DNA of 64,000 nucleotides from Pyronema omphalodes (GCA_024516155.1 JAJJXM010000110.1:25215-89214); one strand, 5' to 3'. Counted from the stretch's first letter, positions 22,079 to 34,685 are shown. Made by a program: numbers and translations. The notes: generated by a model not told the origin, from the letters alone.

Positions 22079-23442
22079 TGTGAACCTGGCTATTGAGGCT
22101 TTCAATAGAGAGGCTTATTCGATCAGTCTCGTGCTTCGTTCGTAGGATAGATAGATAGCAATAGAATTGATTCCTCAAGAAGCTAGGAAGTCAACTAATC
22201 GATCACAGGCCGAATAAACTTAAGGGTCTCGTCCTGAGGTATTGGTGTAGATAGATAGTGTAGTAACAAGAGATCAAGTTGCTGATGATGGAGGAGACGG
22301 TGGGAAGACTTAGGGTCTTTTATAGACTGTCGTCTACAAGTTCGCCCAGACTTCCCAAGGGAACCAACTTCCAAACTAAGCTTAGGAGATAAGACGTGAG
22401 TCAATCTTTCGACCAATCTGCTGATGGCTCGCATCATGCTGCATGCGCAATTATATTAATTGCTCACTTGAATGATGACCCTCGTTTCAGATTAATCTTT
22501 GACATTCTTTGCCGTGCTACGACACCTTCCAATCAGGTATTGGGGATAAGCGCCTAGTGGAGGGTGACTCCAGTTGAGCGCATAATGCAGTGACTCCTCT
22601 GATAATGACATGTGAGTCATATATCTTATGAGTCGTCTTGATCATAGATCTCCCTAGAGATTCTCGATGGCGAGTGAAGGAATCTGACATCATAAGGCGT
22701 ACCATGACCTACCGCAGCGCACTGCCCCGTCACATTCCAGTGTGATGTCATTTGCCCCACCTGCGCGCACTTGCGCGCAGCCACGCCCTGGTGTGTACGC
22801 AAACGCCGTCTTATCTCGCAGTTGGTAGTCATTGGCCTAAGGTCGCGTCATATCAGTTCCATCCAACAGTTTCCCTGAGTGGTGTTCCCTGCTGCAGAAC
22901 GTCGTCTCATGCTAACGCAATCTTGACCCTTGTCCTGAGCTCCACTCCTGTTGGCTGACTAGACTCTGCCTTATTCCTTGGCCGACTATCCACCCAACTC
23001 AGACCCTGGATGATCCTATTCGTCTGCCTTGCACTGTCTTGAGAATTCCCTTCTCTTGCAAGCCCTCTGGTAGCCGTGCTTGGTGGAACACAACCTCAAG
23101 TATAAGGAGGTGTCCCTTCGCCGTCGTCTTCTATCTCGATCAGCGTCGTCTGTAGTTTTCTCATGGGTAAGTCGACACCCATGAGGTAAGTTGATACTCG
23201 TTCCCATCCATCTGTGATCCTCCCAAACTGACAGTGAATAACAGGTAGCGACGCCTCGGGCCGGGATCCTCGTGAGGTCCTTTCGGAAAGTCATGAATCA
23301 CGTGACGTGGCTAGCTGGAGCTCCTCAGGGGGTTCCGGCCCGGGATACTAACCTCATTATTCATTCTCCTGTCGAGTGTGCCATGTTCTCTAAATGTTAT
23401 ACATGTTACCTATTCTATACTCACACAATATAGGGTGTGACA
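22079..23442 (-). repeat. 5' LTR of B1
   Basis: 1364 bp, the same boundaries as 14532-15895 and about 98% identical by eye. Followed by TSD TAGGG at 23443-23447. Confidence 0.95.
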
Positions 23443-23502
23443 TAGGGGCTGTATAGGGACAAGGGATTCCAAGACGATGCAGATGCGGCGCAAGGGTGTC
23501 AT
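23443..23502 (+). repeat. Second family A LTR, segment 2
   Basis: About 60 bp of LTR left between B1 and C. It matches 3664-3720 of the first LTR. It ends in GTCAT (23498-23502), the target duplicated by element C. Confidence 0.9.
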
Positions 23503-24033
23503 TGTCACGGCACACGGCTGACGAGCCGTTGTGTTGCGTCATCATCATGTTGTCGTTGTTGTTGTCGACATCGTGCCGTTGTCTTGCCGTGTTGTGTTGT
23601 GTTGTGTTGCTGTTGTGTTGTTGTGTGTGCCGTGCCGTTGTGATTGACAGACTGATTGATGATGGATGACGTACCATGAGCTGGAGAGCTGTGGCGTCGC
23701 AGGTGAATTGATGGAGAACGGAAGCTTTCATGTAGCGATGTTGGATCACGGCCCAGCAAGAGTGCTGGCCGCCCCTTTGTACATAAGGAGGCTTGCCTCC
23801 CCGTTGTCGAGTTCTCCATCGAACGTCTTGTGTCTTTCCCTTGCTCTTAATAAAGACTTCTTCTTCCAGTCCTACATCACTCTTGTCCTTGTCCCTGTTC
23901 CTGTTTCGTGTGCTGTTTGTCTGACGAGCACTTCGGTCCTTGTCCTTCCGTTTCCCGTCCCGGAACCCGCCTAGTCCCTCTTGCCGGTAGTGTTCAGTTT
24001 GTTCTTTGAACGTCCGTTCCTAGTTCCCTGACA
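23503..24033 (+). repeat. 5' LTR of C
   Basis: 531 bp from TGTCACGGCAC to CCCTGACA. It contains a stretch of TTGTG-type short repeats near 23590-23640, the putative RNA start and self-priming sequence ATCGAACGT (23818-23826) and a poly(A) signal AATAAA (23849-23854). Confidence 0.95.
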
Positions 24034-24035
24034 TT

Positions 24036-24044
24036 ACGTTCGAT
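24036..24044 (+). other. Primer-binding site of C (self-priming type)
   Basis: ACGTTCGAT lies 2 nt after the 5' LTR and is the exact complement of ATCGAACGT at 23818-23826, just upstream of the poly(A) signal. Confidence 0.5.
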
Positions 24045-24068
24045 CGAATAATTATTCAACCAACACGC

Positions 24069-24311
24069 ATGAACCCCACCGGTTCTGCTTGGACCTACGC
24101 CTTAAAACAAGCCCTGGAAACGCACACCCTAAACGAAACCTTTGAGATCTCCGACCGATTCGCTGGCGCAGTGCGAAGAACCATCCGACGAGCAGAAAAT
24201 CACTGCTACCTTGTGGTCCGCTGGGAACTCCAGGACTATACTTACCAGGAGCACATCCGCCACACCATCAGACTCAAGCCAATCCTCAGAGCCCGCCAGA
24301 ATGCACATTAA
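24069..24311 (+). CDS. Short leading ORF of element C (80 aa)
   Basis: An 80-aa ORF starts at the first ATG after the leader and overlaps the next ATG (24301) by 11 nt. It has no recognised domain; residues such as FAGAVRRTIRR are basic. It may be the true N-terminus of Gag separated by an indel, or a separate upstream ORF. With no second copy of the family here this cannot be decided. Confidence 0.4.
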   Translation: MNPTGSAWTYALKQALETHTLNETFEISDRFAGAVRRTIRRAENHCYLVVRWELQDYTYQEHIRHTIRLKPILRARQNAH

Positions 24312-25648
24312 ACTTATTGACGAAGGACACTGGCAGCAAATTGTGAACGCTGCCGCCATGACCCAGTTCCCTGACGGCCATGAACCGCTTACTTTCACCA
24401 AACAACTCGCACAATCCATCCTAGACGCTCAAGACCACCCCACGGGTTATCTGTTAAACGACCTCGCGGAAACCCCCGGCTCCCGTAACAGCACTCGGGT
24501 ATCCAGCCCTGTCGCCTCCCGCGCTCCGGAAGCTCCCACCCCTGCTCCCATTCCCCCTGTCGTGATCCAGACTGGCTCCGTCCAGGTTTACCCAAACGGC
24601 CCAGAACCAGTACCGCGAACCGCCGCACCCCCTACCACAGCCGCAGCCGCAGCCCCCGCCCCCGCGATAATCGCACCAATTCCAAGACCCCCCCCCCCCG
24701 AGACCCCGAAATCCTCCTAACCCCGGAGGAGCAAGCAGATACAAATGAAATCCACTACTACGAGAAGGAGCTCACCCGCCAGCGTGAACTCAACAACGCG
24801 CTACTCGCCTCCCCTGGCATCCGCGTGACCGGAGACAAAATCTCGGATCCGCCAACCTTCGACGGGTCCAACAGGGAGGACCTCCGCCGCTTTGTCTCCT
24901 TGCTTCGCATCAAGTTGGTGAGCGACGAGCTACGCTTCCCAACCCCTCATAAACGGATTTCTTATGTCATGGGCCGCCTCCGCGGACGCGCCTTGGATCA
25001 GATTCTTCCTTATATCAAGGAAATGGCAACCGCTGGGCCCTCAACGACGTCGAGGACGTCATTAAAATTTTACAGCGTACCTTTGGAGACCCGGACGAGC
25101 GCGCAACGGCTCGTTTCAAACTACAAAATCTCCGACAGAACAACCGCGAATTTTCGGACTATTATGCAGAGTTCTCCCGCCTAGTCGCAGAGTTAGGCTG
25201 GGACGAAGCCGCCACCATGGATGCCCTGCGTAACGGCCTGCCCCTCGAGCTGCACGAAAAGTTGGTTGGCGCCCCGCCCACCGCCACGATGCACGAATTT
25301 GTTGACCAGTGCCAAAAATTGGACTCCCAATTGAGAGCACTTGAGAACCTCCGCAAGCTGCGTACCAACCGCGGCCAGGTTAAACCCACTACCACCGCCA
25401 CCCCCGCCACCAGTCGCCCCACCCCCGCTACCCAAGCCACCACCGCCTCCTCCAGCAAGCAAACCCCTGCCCAGGGACCCCGTGAGAAACTGTCGGCACA
25501 GGAGCGCGCGACCCGCCTGTCAGAAGGACGTTGCCTCTACTGCGGTGGCCTCGGCCACATGGCTGCGTCGTGCCCCGCCAAGACGAATGTTAAAGTGGCG
25601 GGCGTGGAAGTATTGAATACTGAAGAAGAGGTGTCGGGAAGAGAATAA
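24301..25648 (+). pseudogene. Element C gag with two frameshifts
   Basis: Ty3 Gag in three frame pieces. The first (from 24301) is a Pro/Ala-rich region and loses frame at a run of C near 24690-24699. The second (to about 25025) has the start of the retrotransposon gag domain (PTFDGSNREDLRRFVSLLRIKL) and loses frame again. The third (about 25030-25648) contains FSDYYAEFSRLVAELGW, a Pro/Thr-rich linker and one CCHC knuckle (CLYCGGLGHMAASC). The poly-C site is a classic indel hotspot. Confidence 0.85.
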
Positions 25649-28600
25649 ACCAGCTGCAAGAAGATGGCTCTGCCGCTGGTGGGAATATTATTGCTGATAC
25701 ATTGCTATTATCGGGCGCAAGTTTTACTGGAAAGTTAGAATGCAAACACCTTGTTCTCTCCTGTTTCTTGTTTTCCAATAACCGCTCCGTGAAAACAGTA
25801 GCGCTCGTTGACTGCGGCGCCACTGGTATCGCCTTTGTTGACCGCAATTTCGCCCGCCATCACAAACTCCCCCTCACCCCCCTATCCACCGCTCGAACGG
25901 TCGAAGTTATCGACGGCCGCCCCATATCCTCAGGAAAAATCACACACCTCGCCAAAGTAGAGTGTACCATCAACGGTCACTCGGAAACCCTTCCCATGTT
26001 TGTCACCAAGTTGGGTCACTACCCTGTGGTGTTGGGCATCCCCTGGTTGAAGAAACACGATGTAACAATAAGCTTCAGTTCCAACACTGTAAGCTTCGAC
26101 TCCCAATACTGCCTAAGGAACTGCACCCCGTTGCCTGTAAGCAGAACCGGTGTCGAGGTCCTGGACTCGAGGCCCCCTCCCGCTGTCCACGAGCCCGACA
26201 CAAACCCCATGCCGGAGTTATCAGACTCGGTCCCCGACCCCCCGGACGAACCCCCAATAGCGATCTCAAGTCTAACCATCTCCGACTTCAAAGAAATGGT
26301 AGAAGACGAAAGCCTGACAGTCTTCTCGCTATCGTTGGACGAGATCACCGTCGCCCTACAAGACAAGCCCCCCCTCACGGATGACGAACTGAAAGACATG
26401 ATGCCCGAAGAGTATCATGACTACCTCGATTTATTCAAGGAGGTTAACGCGAAGGAACTCCCCGCACACCGACCCTACGACCACAAGATCCCACTGAAAG
26501 AGGGATTCGTCCCCCCCTTTGGCCCGCTATACTCGCTGTCACGCAACGAGTTGCAGACGCTGCAAACGTGGCTCGATGAGAATTTGGAGAAAGGATTTAT
26601 ACAACGCTCTCAATCACCAGCCGCCTCGCCGATATTATTCGTGAAAAAATCAGACGGATCCCTACGCCTCTGTGTCGATTAACGAAGACTGAATGAAGGT
26701 ACCGAGAAGAACCGGTACCCGCTGCCATTGATACAGGAAACGATGATGAATCTTTCCAAAGCTCAATACTTTACGACCCTAGATGTCCGCAGCGCTTATA
26801 ACCTTATCAGAATGGCAGAAGGCGAAGAATGGAAGACGGCCTTCCGCACAAGGTACAGCCTATTTGAGTCGAAAGTGATGCCCTTTGGGCTCACCAACGC
26901 GCCTGGCGATTTCCAGGCATTTATAAATGATGTCCTGAGACCATACCTGGACCAGTTTTGTACGGCATACTTGGACGATATCCTCGTATTCTCCGAAACA
27001 AAGCCCGATCACACCGCACACGTCCGAAAGATCTTGGAACGACTCAAACAAGAAAAACTGCACTTGAAGCCAGAAAAGTGTAAGTTTGCTAAGGCAGAAG
27101 TACAGCACCTGGGCTACAACATTGGCCGCGATGGCGCGCGCATGATGGATTCCAAAGTAGCCACAGTGAGAGATTGGAAGGAACCAACCAATTTGAAACA
27201 GGTCCAAGAGTTCCTGGGCTTCGCAAATTTCTACCGAAGATTTATCAAAGACTACTCAAAAGTGGTCTCCCCTCTGACGGCTCTGACCAAAGAGAAAGAT
27301 GGTAAAGCAATCCCCTTCACCTGGGGTAAAGATCAGCAAAGCGCCTTCGACCGACTGAAGGATGCATTTACATCCGCACCGATTCTCAAGGACTTCGACT
27401 ACGAGAAACCGATTGTAGTAGAAACAGACGCATCTGAGTATGTGTCTGCTGGAGTCTTATCACAATACGACGACGATAACGTGTTACACCCCGTCGCATT
27501 TTATTCCAAGAAGCATTCCCCGGCAGAATGCAACTACGAAATCTATGACAAAGAACTACTGGCAATAGTTCGTTGTTTCGAGGAATGGCGTCCCCACTTG
27601 GAGGGCTCCGCCTTCCCTATAAAAGTATTGACAGACCACAAGAATCTCGAATACTTTATGACGACAAAGCTGATAAACAGACGACAAGCACGCTGGTCCG
27701 AATTCCTGTCTCGGTTGAACTTTGTGATCACCTATCGACCGGGAACGTTGGGAGGAAAACCGGACGCCCTGACAAGACGAGCCGCCAACCTCCCGGAAGA
27801 GGGAGATGAACGCATACTAGCGAACCAGCAAGCTGTACTGAAGCCGCAAAACTTCCAGTTGTGCATGACCCCGCCCATGAAACTTGCACCCTCCGAAGTT
27901 GACCTCCTGTTTACAGAGGGCTACAAGACAGATTGATTCCCCAACCGAGTGTTGGGAATGCTGGAAGACGGTACACAAATCTGTAAGGACATATCACTCG
28001 CCGATTGCTCCGTGTTGGAAAACAGATTGTACTACCGAGACTGCCTCTATGTCCCCGCGCTGGATAAACTACGATTGAAACTACTACAAGATCACCACGA
28101 CCCCCCCACCATGGGACACCCGGGCCGTGCAAAGACTTTCGAACTCCTCGCCAGGAATTATTACTGGCCCTCGATGAGAAAAGATGTGGATCAATTCGTC
28201 CGAAATTGCCACACTTGTAAAAGAACAAAAGCCACCCGCCACGCACCCTATGGAACCTTGAAATCCCTACCGGTCCCGCACCACCCTTGGCAGAATATAT
28301 CTGTGGACTTCGTCACTGGACTACCGACATCAGAAGGCTTCGACGCAATATGTGCGATCGTTTGCCGACTCACGAAACAGCGACACTTGGTGCCCTGTCA
28401 CTCCACGATAGACGCAGAAGGCTTCGCGCAACTCTTCCTGGAAAATGTATTCAAACTACACGGCCTGCCAGACACAGTAGTGTCCGACCGCGGTCCGCAA
28501 TTTGTGGCCCACTTCTGGAAACACCTGGCAAATTGCATGGGTATCGAAATTGCCACAAGCACGGCCTTCCACCCCCAAACCGACGGCCAAACAGAAAGAA

Positions 28601-29370
28601 TCAACGCAGTTACGGAGCAATATCTCCGCGCGTACATCTGTTATTTACAAGACGATGGGAAGAAATTTTTACCACTGGCAGAATTTGCTGCAAATAACCA
28701 AGTATCGGATACAACGTCGCTGTCTCCGTTCTACGCTATATACGGCCGACACCCCAAATGCTCTTTCGAATTGGAAATCAGGACAGACAATCCTGAAGAA
28801 GTGAAAGCGAACGAGGTAGCGGAAAGGATGTCACACATCCATGATGTCTTACGCTCTGAAATGAAATACGCCCAAGCCCGCCACATAGAGGCCGCCGACA
28901 ATTCCCGACTCCCCGCGCCGGTCTTCAAACCAGGAGACCTGGTATGGCTGGAGGCCCGCAACCTCAGAACCCGCCGCCCTTCAAAGAAACTGGAAAACAA
29001 ACACCTAGGCCCCTTCACCGTGTTACGGCACATTGGATCCCACGCCTATGAATTGGATATACCGGAGACGATGAAACATCATAGGACCTTCCCCGTGTCC
29101 CTACTGAACCCAGCCCCTTCGGACCCCCTCCCTGGCCAGATTATCCCACCGCCCCTACTGGTAGTAGTAGACGGCGAAGAAGAATGGTTCGTGGATGAAA
29201 TTCTGGATAGCCGTTGGTCAAGAGGAAACCTGCAGTACCTCGTCAAGTGGACCGGCCATGACTCTCCAACCTGGGAACCGGAAACAAACCTGTCTGAAAC
29301 TGAGGCTGCTGAGAAATTCCATCAGTTATACCCAGACAAACCTTCTCCTCTCGTAGGAACTCGAGCCTAA
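25649..29370 (+). pseudogene. Element C pol with two in-frame stops
   Basis: One frame runs from the gag end to 29370, in the -1 frame relative to gag. It encodes protease (LVDCGATGIAFVD), RT (AYLDDILVF), RNase H ([15 protein letters not shown]), integrase (zinc domain HPGRAKTFEL and CHTCKRTK; core VDFVTGLP, VSDRGPQF, DGQTERIN) and a C-terminal chromodomain (FVDEILDSRWSRGNLQYLVKW). Stops interrupt it at TAA 26680-26682 (the Tyr of LCVDYR) and TGA 27934-27936. Catalytic residues elsewhere are intact. ATG-led pieces are 25702-26682, 26728-27936 and 27949-29370. Confidence 0.93.
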
Positions 29371-29381
29371 CGGGGGGGTAC
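29371..29381 (+). other. Polypurine tract of C
   Basis: CGGGGGGGTAC lies directly before the 3' LTR, in the position of the plus-strand primer. Confidence 0.7.
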
Positions 29382-29912
29382 TGTCACGGCACACGGCTGA
29401 CGAGCCGTTGTGTTGCGTCATCATTATGTTGCCGTTGTTGTTGTCGACATCGTGCCGTTGTCTTGCCATGTTGTGTTGTGTTGTGTTGCTGTTGTGTTGT
29501 TGTGTGTGCCGTGCTGTTGTGATTGACAGACTGATTGATGATGGATGACGTACCAGGAGCTGGAGAGCTGTGGCGTCGCAGGTGAATTGATGGAGAACGG
29601 AAGCTTTCATGTAGCGATGTTGGATGACGGCCCAGCAAGAGTGCTGGCCGCCCCTTTGTACATAAGGAGGCTTGCCTCCCCGTTGTCGAGTTCTCCATCG
29701 AACGTCTTGTGTCTTTCCCTTGCTCTTAATAAAGACTTCTTCTTCCAGTCCTACATCACTCTTGTCCTTGTCCCTGTTCCTGTTTCGTGTGCCGTTTGTC
29801 TGACGAGCACTTCGGTCCTTGTCCTTCCGTTTCCCGTCCCGGAACCCGCCTAGTCCCTCTTGCCGGTAGTGTTCAGTGTGTTCTTTGAACGTCCGTTCCT
29901 AGTTCCCTGACA
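29382..29912 (+). repeat. 3' LTR of C
   Basis: 531 bp, the same ends as 23503-24033, with AATAAA at 29728-29733. Followed by TSD GTCAT. Confidence 0.95.
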
Positions 29913-30497
29913 GTCATCCGGTGTTACAAGTTGGGCGACGAGATAAGGCAGAGTCTAGTCACCAAACAGGAGTGGAATGCATGACAAGGGTCAACAGTGC
30001 ATCAGCATGAGACGACGTCCAGCAGGGAACTCCACTCAGGAAACCTGTTTCATGGAACTGATATGACGCGTCCTTGGGCCTAGAGTGTTGCCAACTTGGA
30101 ACAAGACGGCATTTGCATCCACACGAGGGTGTGGTGCGCGCAAGTGCGAGCAGGTGGGGCACATATGACATCACACAGGAATGTGACGGAGTGATCCGCT
30201 CCGGTAGAGCATCAGGATGCCTTATGATGTCAGTGACCTCTACTTGCAATCGAGATTCTCTAGGGAGATCTGTGATCGCGCGACTCATACGATGAATGAC
30301 TCATGTGTCATTATCACCAGGGTTCATGCCTGATGCAGTCCGACGGAGTTGCCCTCCGGTGTGACACATAACCCCAGCACCTCATTGGAAGGCGTGGTTA
30401 TACAGTGAGCTACTTCAAGGAGTAATCTGACCAGGGCGAGCATTAGGCATGTGAGCAATTGAGTGCATTGCACGCTTAGCATGATGCAAGCCTCAGC
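29913..30497 (+). repeat. Second family A LTR, segment 3 (truncated)
   Basis: Continues the LTR after element C and matches about 3715-4313 of the first LTR. It stops before the TATA box and loses the last 360 bp where repeat R begins. Confidence 0.88.
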
Positions 30498-31287
30498 TAT
30501 CAGAATCCGTATCCACGGTTACTGACGACAGGCAGCGCGGGGTTTTCGGCGGCGAGGAGGGCGGCGGCGGGTTAGGTAAGGCTGGTAAGTTGGGAATGGG
30601 CAAGGGTTTGTGGGCTGGGAAATCACAGGTGAGTTTGGAGAGATGGGATATCACAAGGGAACTTTTGTAGATAGGATTGTGGTAAATAGAAACTTGATTG
30701 CGTGAAGAAATAAACTACATACAAATTTCCTCCTCTTATACTTGTTCCTTCATGACTCGTGACTCAGCATTCTCCGCCTGCGGAGAATGCTCCCAATGCT
30801 AACCGCCGTGATAACTACATACATCACCAACATTCCCCAACATTTGCCAACCGCCATAATTCCAAATAAGAAAGCAAGATAACTAACCGCCATAATTCCA
30901 AATAATAATAACAAGGAAAGAGTACATACCAAAAGAGATAACTACCAGCTAACCGCCGTGATTCCAAATAGCAAAGAAAGAGTACATACCGAAAGAGATA
31001 ACTTCCTGGCTAACCGCCGTGATTCCAAATAGTAAAGAAACAGTACATACCAAAAGAGAGAAGTAAAAGATTCCAACATTTTCCTAGCCGCTGTGATACC
31101 TAAAAGAAATCCAAATAAGAAATAACTCCGAACATATGAAAATCCTCGGCAAGGGGCCCAGCCCCTTGCCCTAACCCTATCCCTTCACTTCATGACAGCG
31201 TAGCAGGTTGCTAGGGTGATGACGATCACCCATAGCCCTGCGGTGGTGACGGCGGAAGCCAGGAGCATGTCACGGGAGCGTTGTGAC
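30498..31287. repeat. Dispersed repeat R, copy 1
   Basis: Non-coding sequence whose first 640 bp match 46040-46614 in reverse complement. It contains a perfect 11-bp inverted repeat GCATTCTCCGC/GCGGAGAATGC (30767-30790), then three to four imperfect tandem units of about 60-70 bp built on AACCGCCGTGATTCCAAATA and GAGTACATACC (about 30790-31080), and a 9-bp hairpin near 31150-31175. It replaces the end of the family A LTR and the leader of the following gag. Its class (LTR or other) is unknown. No gene is seen in it. Confidence 0.7.
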
Positions 31288-33276
31288 ACCCAGAATCACT
31301 GCCTCCCCAGCACCCCGCGACGATGACGACGTTTCCATGGCCAATGCAGTGGAAATGTATCGCCCTCAAACATGGGAAGAGCTCTCTGGGCCTGGAAAGG
31401 CAGCACGACAGGGGACCAGTGTGGACAGGAACCAACTTCCTGATTGGTTCATCAAGATGATGGAGAAGATGCAAATGACAGAAAGGGATGTTCAGGGATT
31501 GATGGCAGCCCTTAGAACCGAAGGAGCGACGGTACAAGCAGATATCAATTACATCAAGTACCAATATGACGAGATGGCTAAGACAATGCAACAAGCCTAC
31601 GATGTTGTGTTGCGACAAGGGAATATCGACAGAGAACTGAGCCAAACATCCATTGTACGCCTCATTCAATCTAGCAATGAGTTTAGCTCGGATGTTTGGA
31701 ATGCCATTGGGGAATTAGCAACGGATATCCAACAGAAGCAGGCAGCCCACAACCAGGCTGCTGAGCGCTTGAACATTGGTGTTAGGATCATCAATGATTA
31801 CTTGAGGGATTTCTCCAACTATCAACAAGGTTGAAATATGGGAGTCGAGGGATGGGCAGCCCCAAAAAATCAGACTGACCAACAAAGGGACGAACAGATT
31901 CGTCTTTTAGCACAAGCAGAGCTGGAGCAACAACGGAAATTGCTGGAATATGAGACTCAGAGGGAGAATGAGAAGAAGGAAATCATCGACAAGGTTATTC
32001 AAAGGGTTATGGATATGAATGCGAAGAACGCACCTATCGATGCAGAATCTTTAGCTGAGGCGGTACCAGATGAACCCCGGCGGAGAACTGTCTCCCCTAG
32101 CCTTTTCAACATAGCCATGGAGACTGCCCTGCCTGCCTCAAGGATTGCCACACCACCCCCAGCAGCAGCTGGAAATGGCGGGCGAGGAAATGGACCACCA
32201 AGAAGGAGAATCACCATTCCTCCTCCGGAGCCCTCTGATAACGGAGACCACAATCCCAGACAGCCTGCAGCACCCCCTCAACAGAACAAACCCAGTGATA
32301 ATGCAGAAGTTGAAGCTACACGATTTCTGACAGCCATCATTGACAAGGTCCAAGGACCTAGGGATGGCACCAAGAGACCCAAGATGCCAGAACTCAAGGC
32401 ACCACAATACTTTTCTGGCAAAGACAAGACTCTGTACAGAGCCTGGTGGACGTCGGTACAGGACTACGTTTCAACCTATGCTATGTCCTGGCCAGACGAC
32501 GATGCACAGATCAAGTAGGTTGGTAGTCTATTCACCCACAAGGCTTTGGCATGGCACCAGGAGCGTAGGAAGTCTATCCAAAAGCAGAACTTGAAAGACA
32601 ATTGGGCGGCATTCTCTAGTGCAATTGAGGCAAGGTTTGAGGACAAGAGGGAAGCTCAGAAGGATGTGAAACGAATCACAGAGCTTCAATATGATGGTGA
32701 TATCGATGACTATATCACTAAGTTGGAGGATTTAAATATGCGAGTTGGGGCATTGGGACCTATGTACAGAAATGTCATATGGGAGGCTATGACCCCAGCT
32801 ATTAAGAAAATGGTTTATCAGAGATATGGTGGAATTCCTAATGAAGACAGTAACCTGATTGATGCAGTAAAGGACGCTGCGCATGTTATTGAGGGTTTGA
32901 ACGAGGAATTAGGATATACAAAAAAGAGAACTTTGGAAGTGAGTGGGGAACGCAAGGATAAGGGAAAAGAAAAGGAAACTGCGCATCCAAGAGAAGTGCA
33001 GCAGAAGAATCAAAAAGTTAAGCATAAGGGACCAAAAAAGGAATTTGTTGGGAACAAGGATAAGAAATCTGAAAAGCCAGCGGTATATGCCTCAGGAAGA
33101 GAGGCTTTGCAAGGAGTTCCCCAAGCTGAAATTGATAAACATAAGAAGGAGAAGGCAGACTGTTGGCGTTGTGGTCGTGCAGGACACAGAATGTATGACT
33201 GCTATGCGAAGAAGACAGTTGGGGGAACAGAATTGGCAAAGGATGGGAAGGTAGCTTCTTCAGGGAAGAGGAAGCG
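31288..33276 (+). pseudogene. Family A gag, third tandem copy (A3), split by A4
   Basis: Matches the A4 gag from its fifth or sixth codon (PRITASPAPRDDDD) to the basic stretch after the zinc knuckle (CWRCGRAGHRMYDC). Two nonsense codons are present, TGA 31832-31834 and TAG 32516-32518, both at TGG (Trp) codons of the intact relative. The start codon and leader are missing, replaced by repeat R. It is cut at AAGCG (33272-33276), where the full element A4 is inserted, and resumes at 42229. Confidence 0.93.
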
Positions 33277-34685
33277 TGTGCACCTGGGCACAGTCCTAAC
33301 TATGCGGAGGCTTTTTCGATTGTTTCCTAAGTGCTTCGTCCTTGCGTAGACAAACACTTCGTTCCCAAGAACTAACAGACACTTCGTTCCCAAGAACTAA
33401 TAGAGGTTGTTCCAAAGATAAGCTAGGAAGCAAATCAATCGATCACAGGCCGAATAAGCTTAAGGGTCGTCTTCGGAGGTACCCGCTGGTGTAGATATGG
33501 TATCGTCGCGTATAGGATCAATGGATCATCATGGAGGAGACAGAGGGAAGACATAGGGTCTTTTATAGACTTTCGTCTACAAGTTCGCCCAGCCTTCCTT
33601 GGGCACCAACTGCCAAACTGAGCTTAGGAGATAAGACATGGGTCAAAGCTGTGACGCATCTGCTGAGGCTTGCATCATACTAAGCGCGCAATTAAATTAA
33701 TTGCTCACTTGCATTATGCTCGCCCTGGTCAGATTAATCCTTGAAATAGCTCACCGTACTACCACACCTTCCAATGAGGTGCTGGGGTTATGAGTCACAC
33801 CGGAGGGCAACTCCGTCTGACTGCATCATGCATGAACTCCTGTGATAATGACGCATGAGTCATTTATCGTATGAGTCGCGCCATCATAGATCTCCCTAGA
33901 GAATCTCGATTGCAAGTAGAGGTCACTGACATCATAAGGCGTACCATGCCCTACCGGAGCGCACTGCCCCGTCACATTCCTGTGTGATGTCATATGTGCC
34001 CCACCTGCGCGCACTTGCGCGCAGCCACACCCTGGTGTGGATGCAAACGCCGTATTGTTTCCAAGTTGGCAGCTCTAGGCCCAAGGACGCGTCATATCTG
34101 TTTCATCAAACAGGTTTCCTGAGTGGGGTTCCCTGCTGGACGTTGTCTCATGCTAATGCACTGTTGACCCTTGTCCTGCATTCCACTCCTGTTTGCTGAC
34201 TAGACTCTGCCTTATCTCTCGCCCCACTGTTCACCCAACTAGTAACACCGGATGATATCCTTGCGCCGCATCTGCATCCTCTTGGAATCTCCTGTTCCTA
34301 TGCAGCCCCTATCGTAGCCGTGTATTGCCGAACACTCCTCAGGTATAAGGAGGTGACCTTTCGTCGTCTTCTTCGTTCTCCATCAGCGTCGTTCGTAGTT
34401 GTCTCAAGGGTAAGTCGACACCCTTGAGGTAAGTGTTCCTTTCCCCTCCTCCGTCCTGAGTCCTCCCAAACTGACAGTGAATAATAGTTTCGACGCCTCG
34501 GGCCGGGATCCTCGTGAGGTCCTATCGGAAAGTCACGAATCACGTGACGTGGCTAGCCGGAGCTCCTCTGGGGGTTCTGGCCCGGGATACTAACTCAATT
34601 TTTCATTCTCCTGTCGAGTTTGCCATATTCTCCATAGCGTTATATATGATACCAATTCTATCTTCACACATTATAGGGTGTGACA
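33277..34685 (-). repeat. 3' LTR of A4
   Basis: 1409 bp, plus-strand edges TGTGCACC and GTGTGACA. The complement of the polypurine tract (ccacctcccccctg) follows at 34686-34699; 34700-34855 is 3' untranslated sequence. Confidence 0.96.

Larger units (their letters stand above)
14532..23442 (-). mobile_element. Ty3 chromovirus B1 (near-complete, minus strand)
   Basis: An 8911-bp element with 1364-bp LTRs and TSD TAGGG on both sides, inserted into the second family A LTR. The two LTRs differ at about 28 positions by eye (roughly 2%), so it is older than A4 or B2. Gag has lost its stop and pol has one nonsense codon, so it is probably not autonomous. Confidence 0.96.
23503..29912 (+). mobile_element. 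Ty3 chromovirus C (complete length, decayed ORFs)
   Basis: A 6410-bp element with 531-bp LTRs and TSD GTCAT (23498-23502, 29913-29917). The LTRs differ at about 8 positions by eye (1.5%). The internal part is more C-rich than its neighbours. Gag has two frame breaks and pol two nonsense codons. It belongs to a different Ty3 family from A and B. Confidence 0.96.

Noticed and set aside
23590..23640. CRISPR-like or satellite array from repeated TTGTG units in the LTR of C
   Set aside because: It is a short low-complexity stretch within a 531-bp LTR that appears twice as part of the element.
24395..25616. Long Gly- or Pro-rich ORFs in element C gag on both strands
   Set aside because: They are C-rich composition shadows of the gag frames; only the frame with the gag domain and zinc knuckle is supported.
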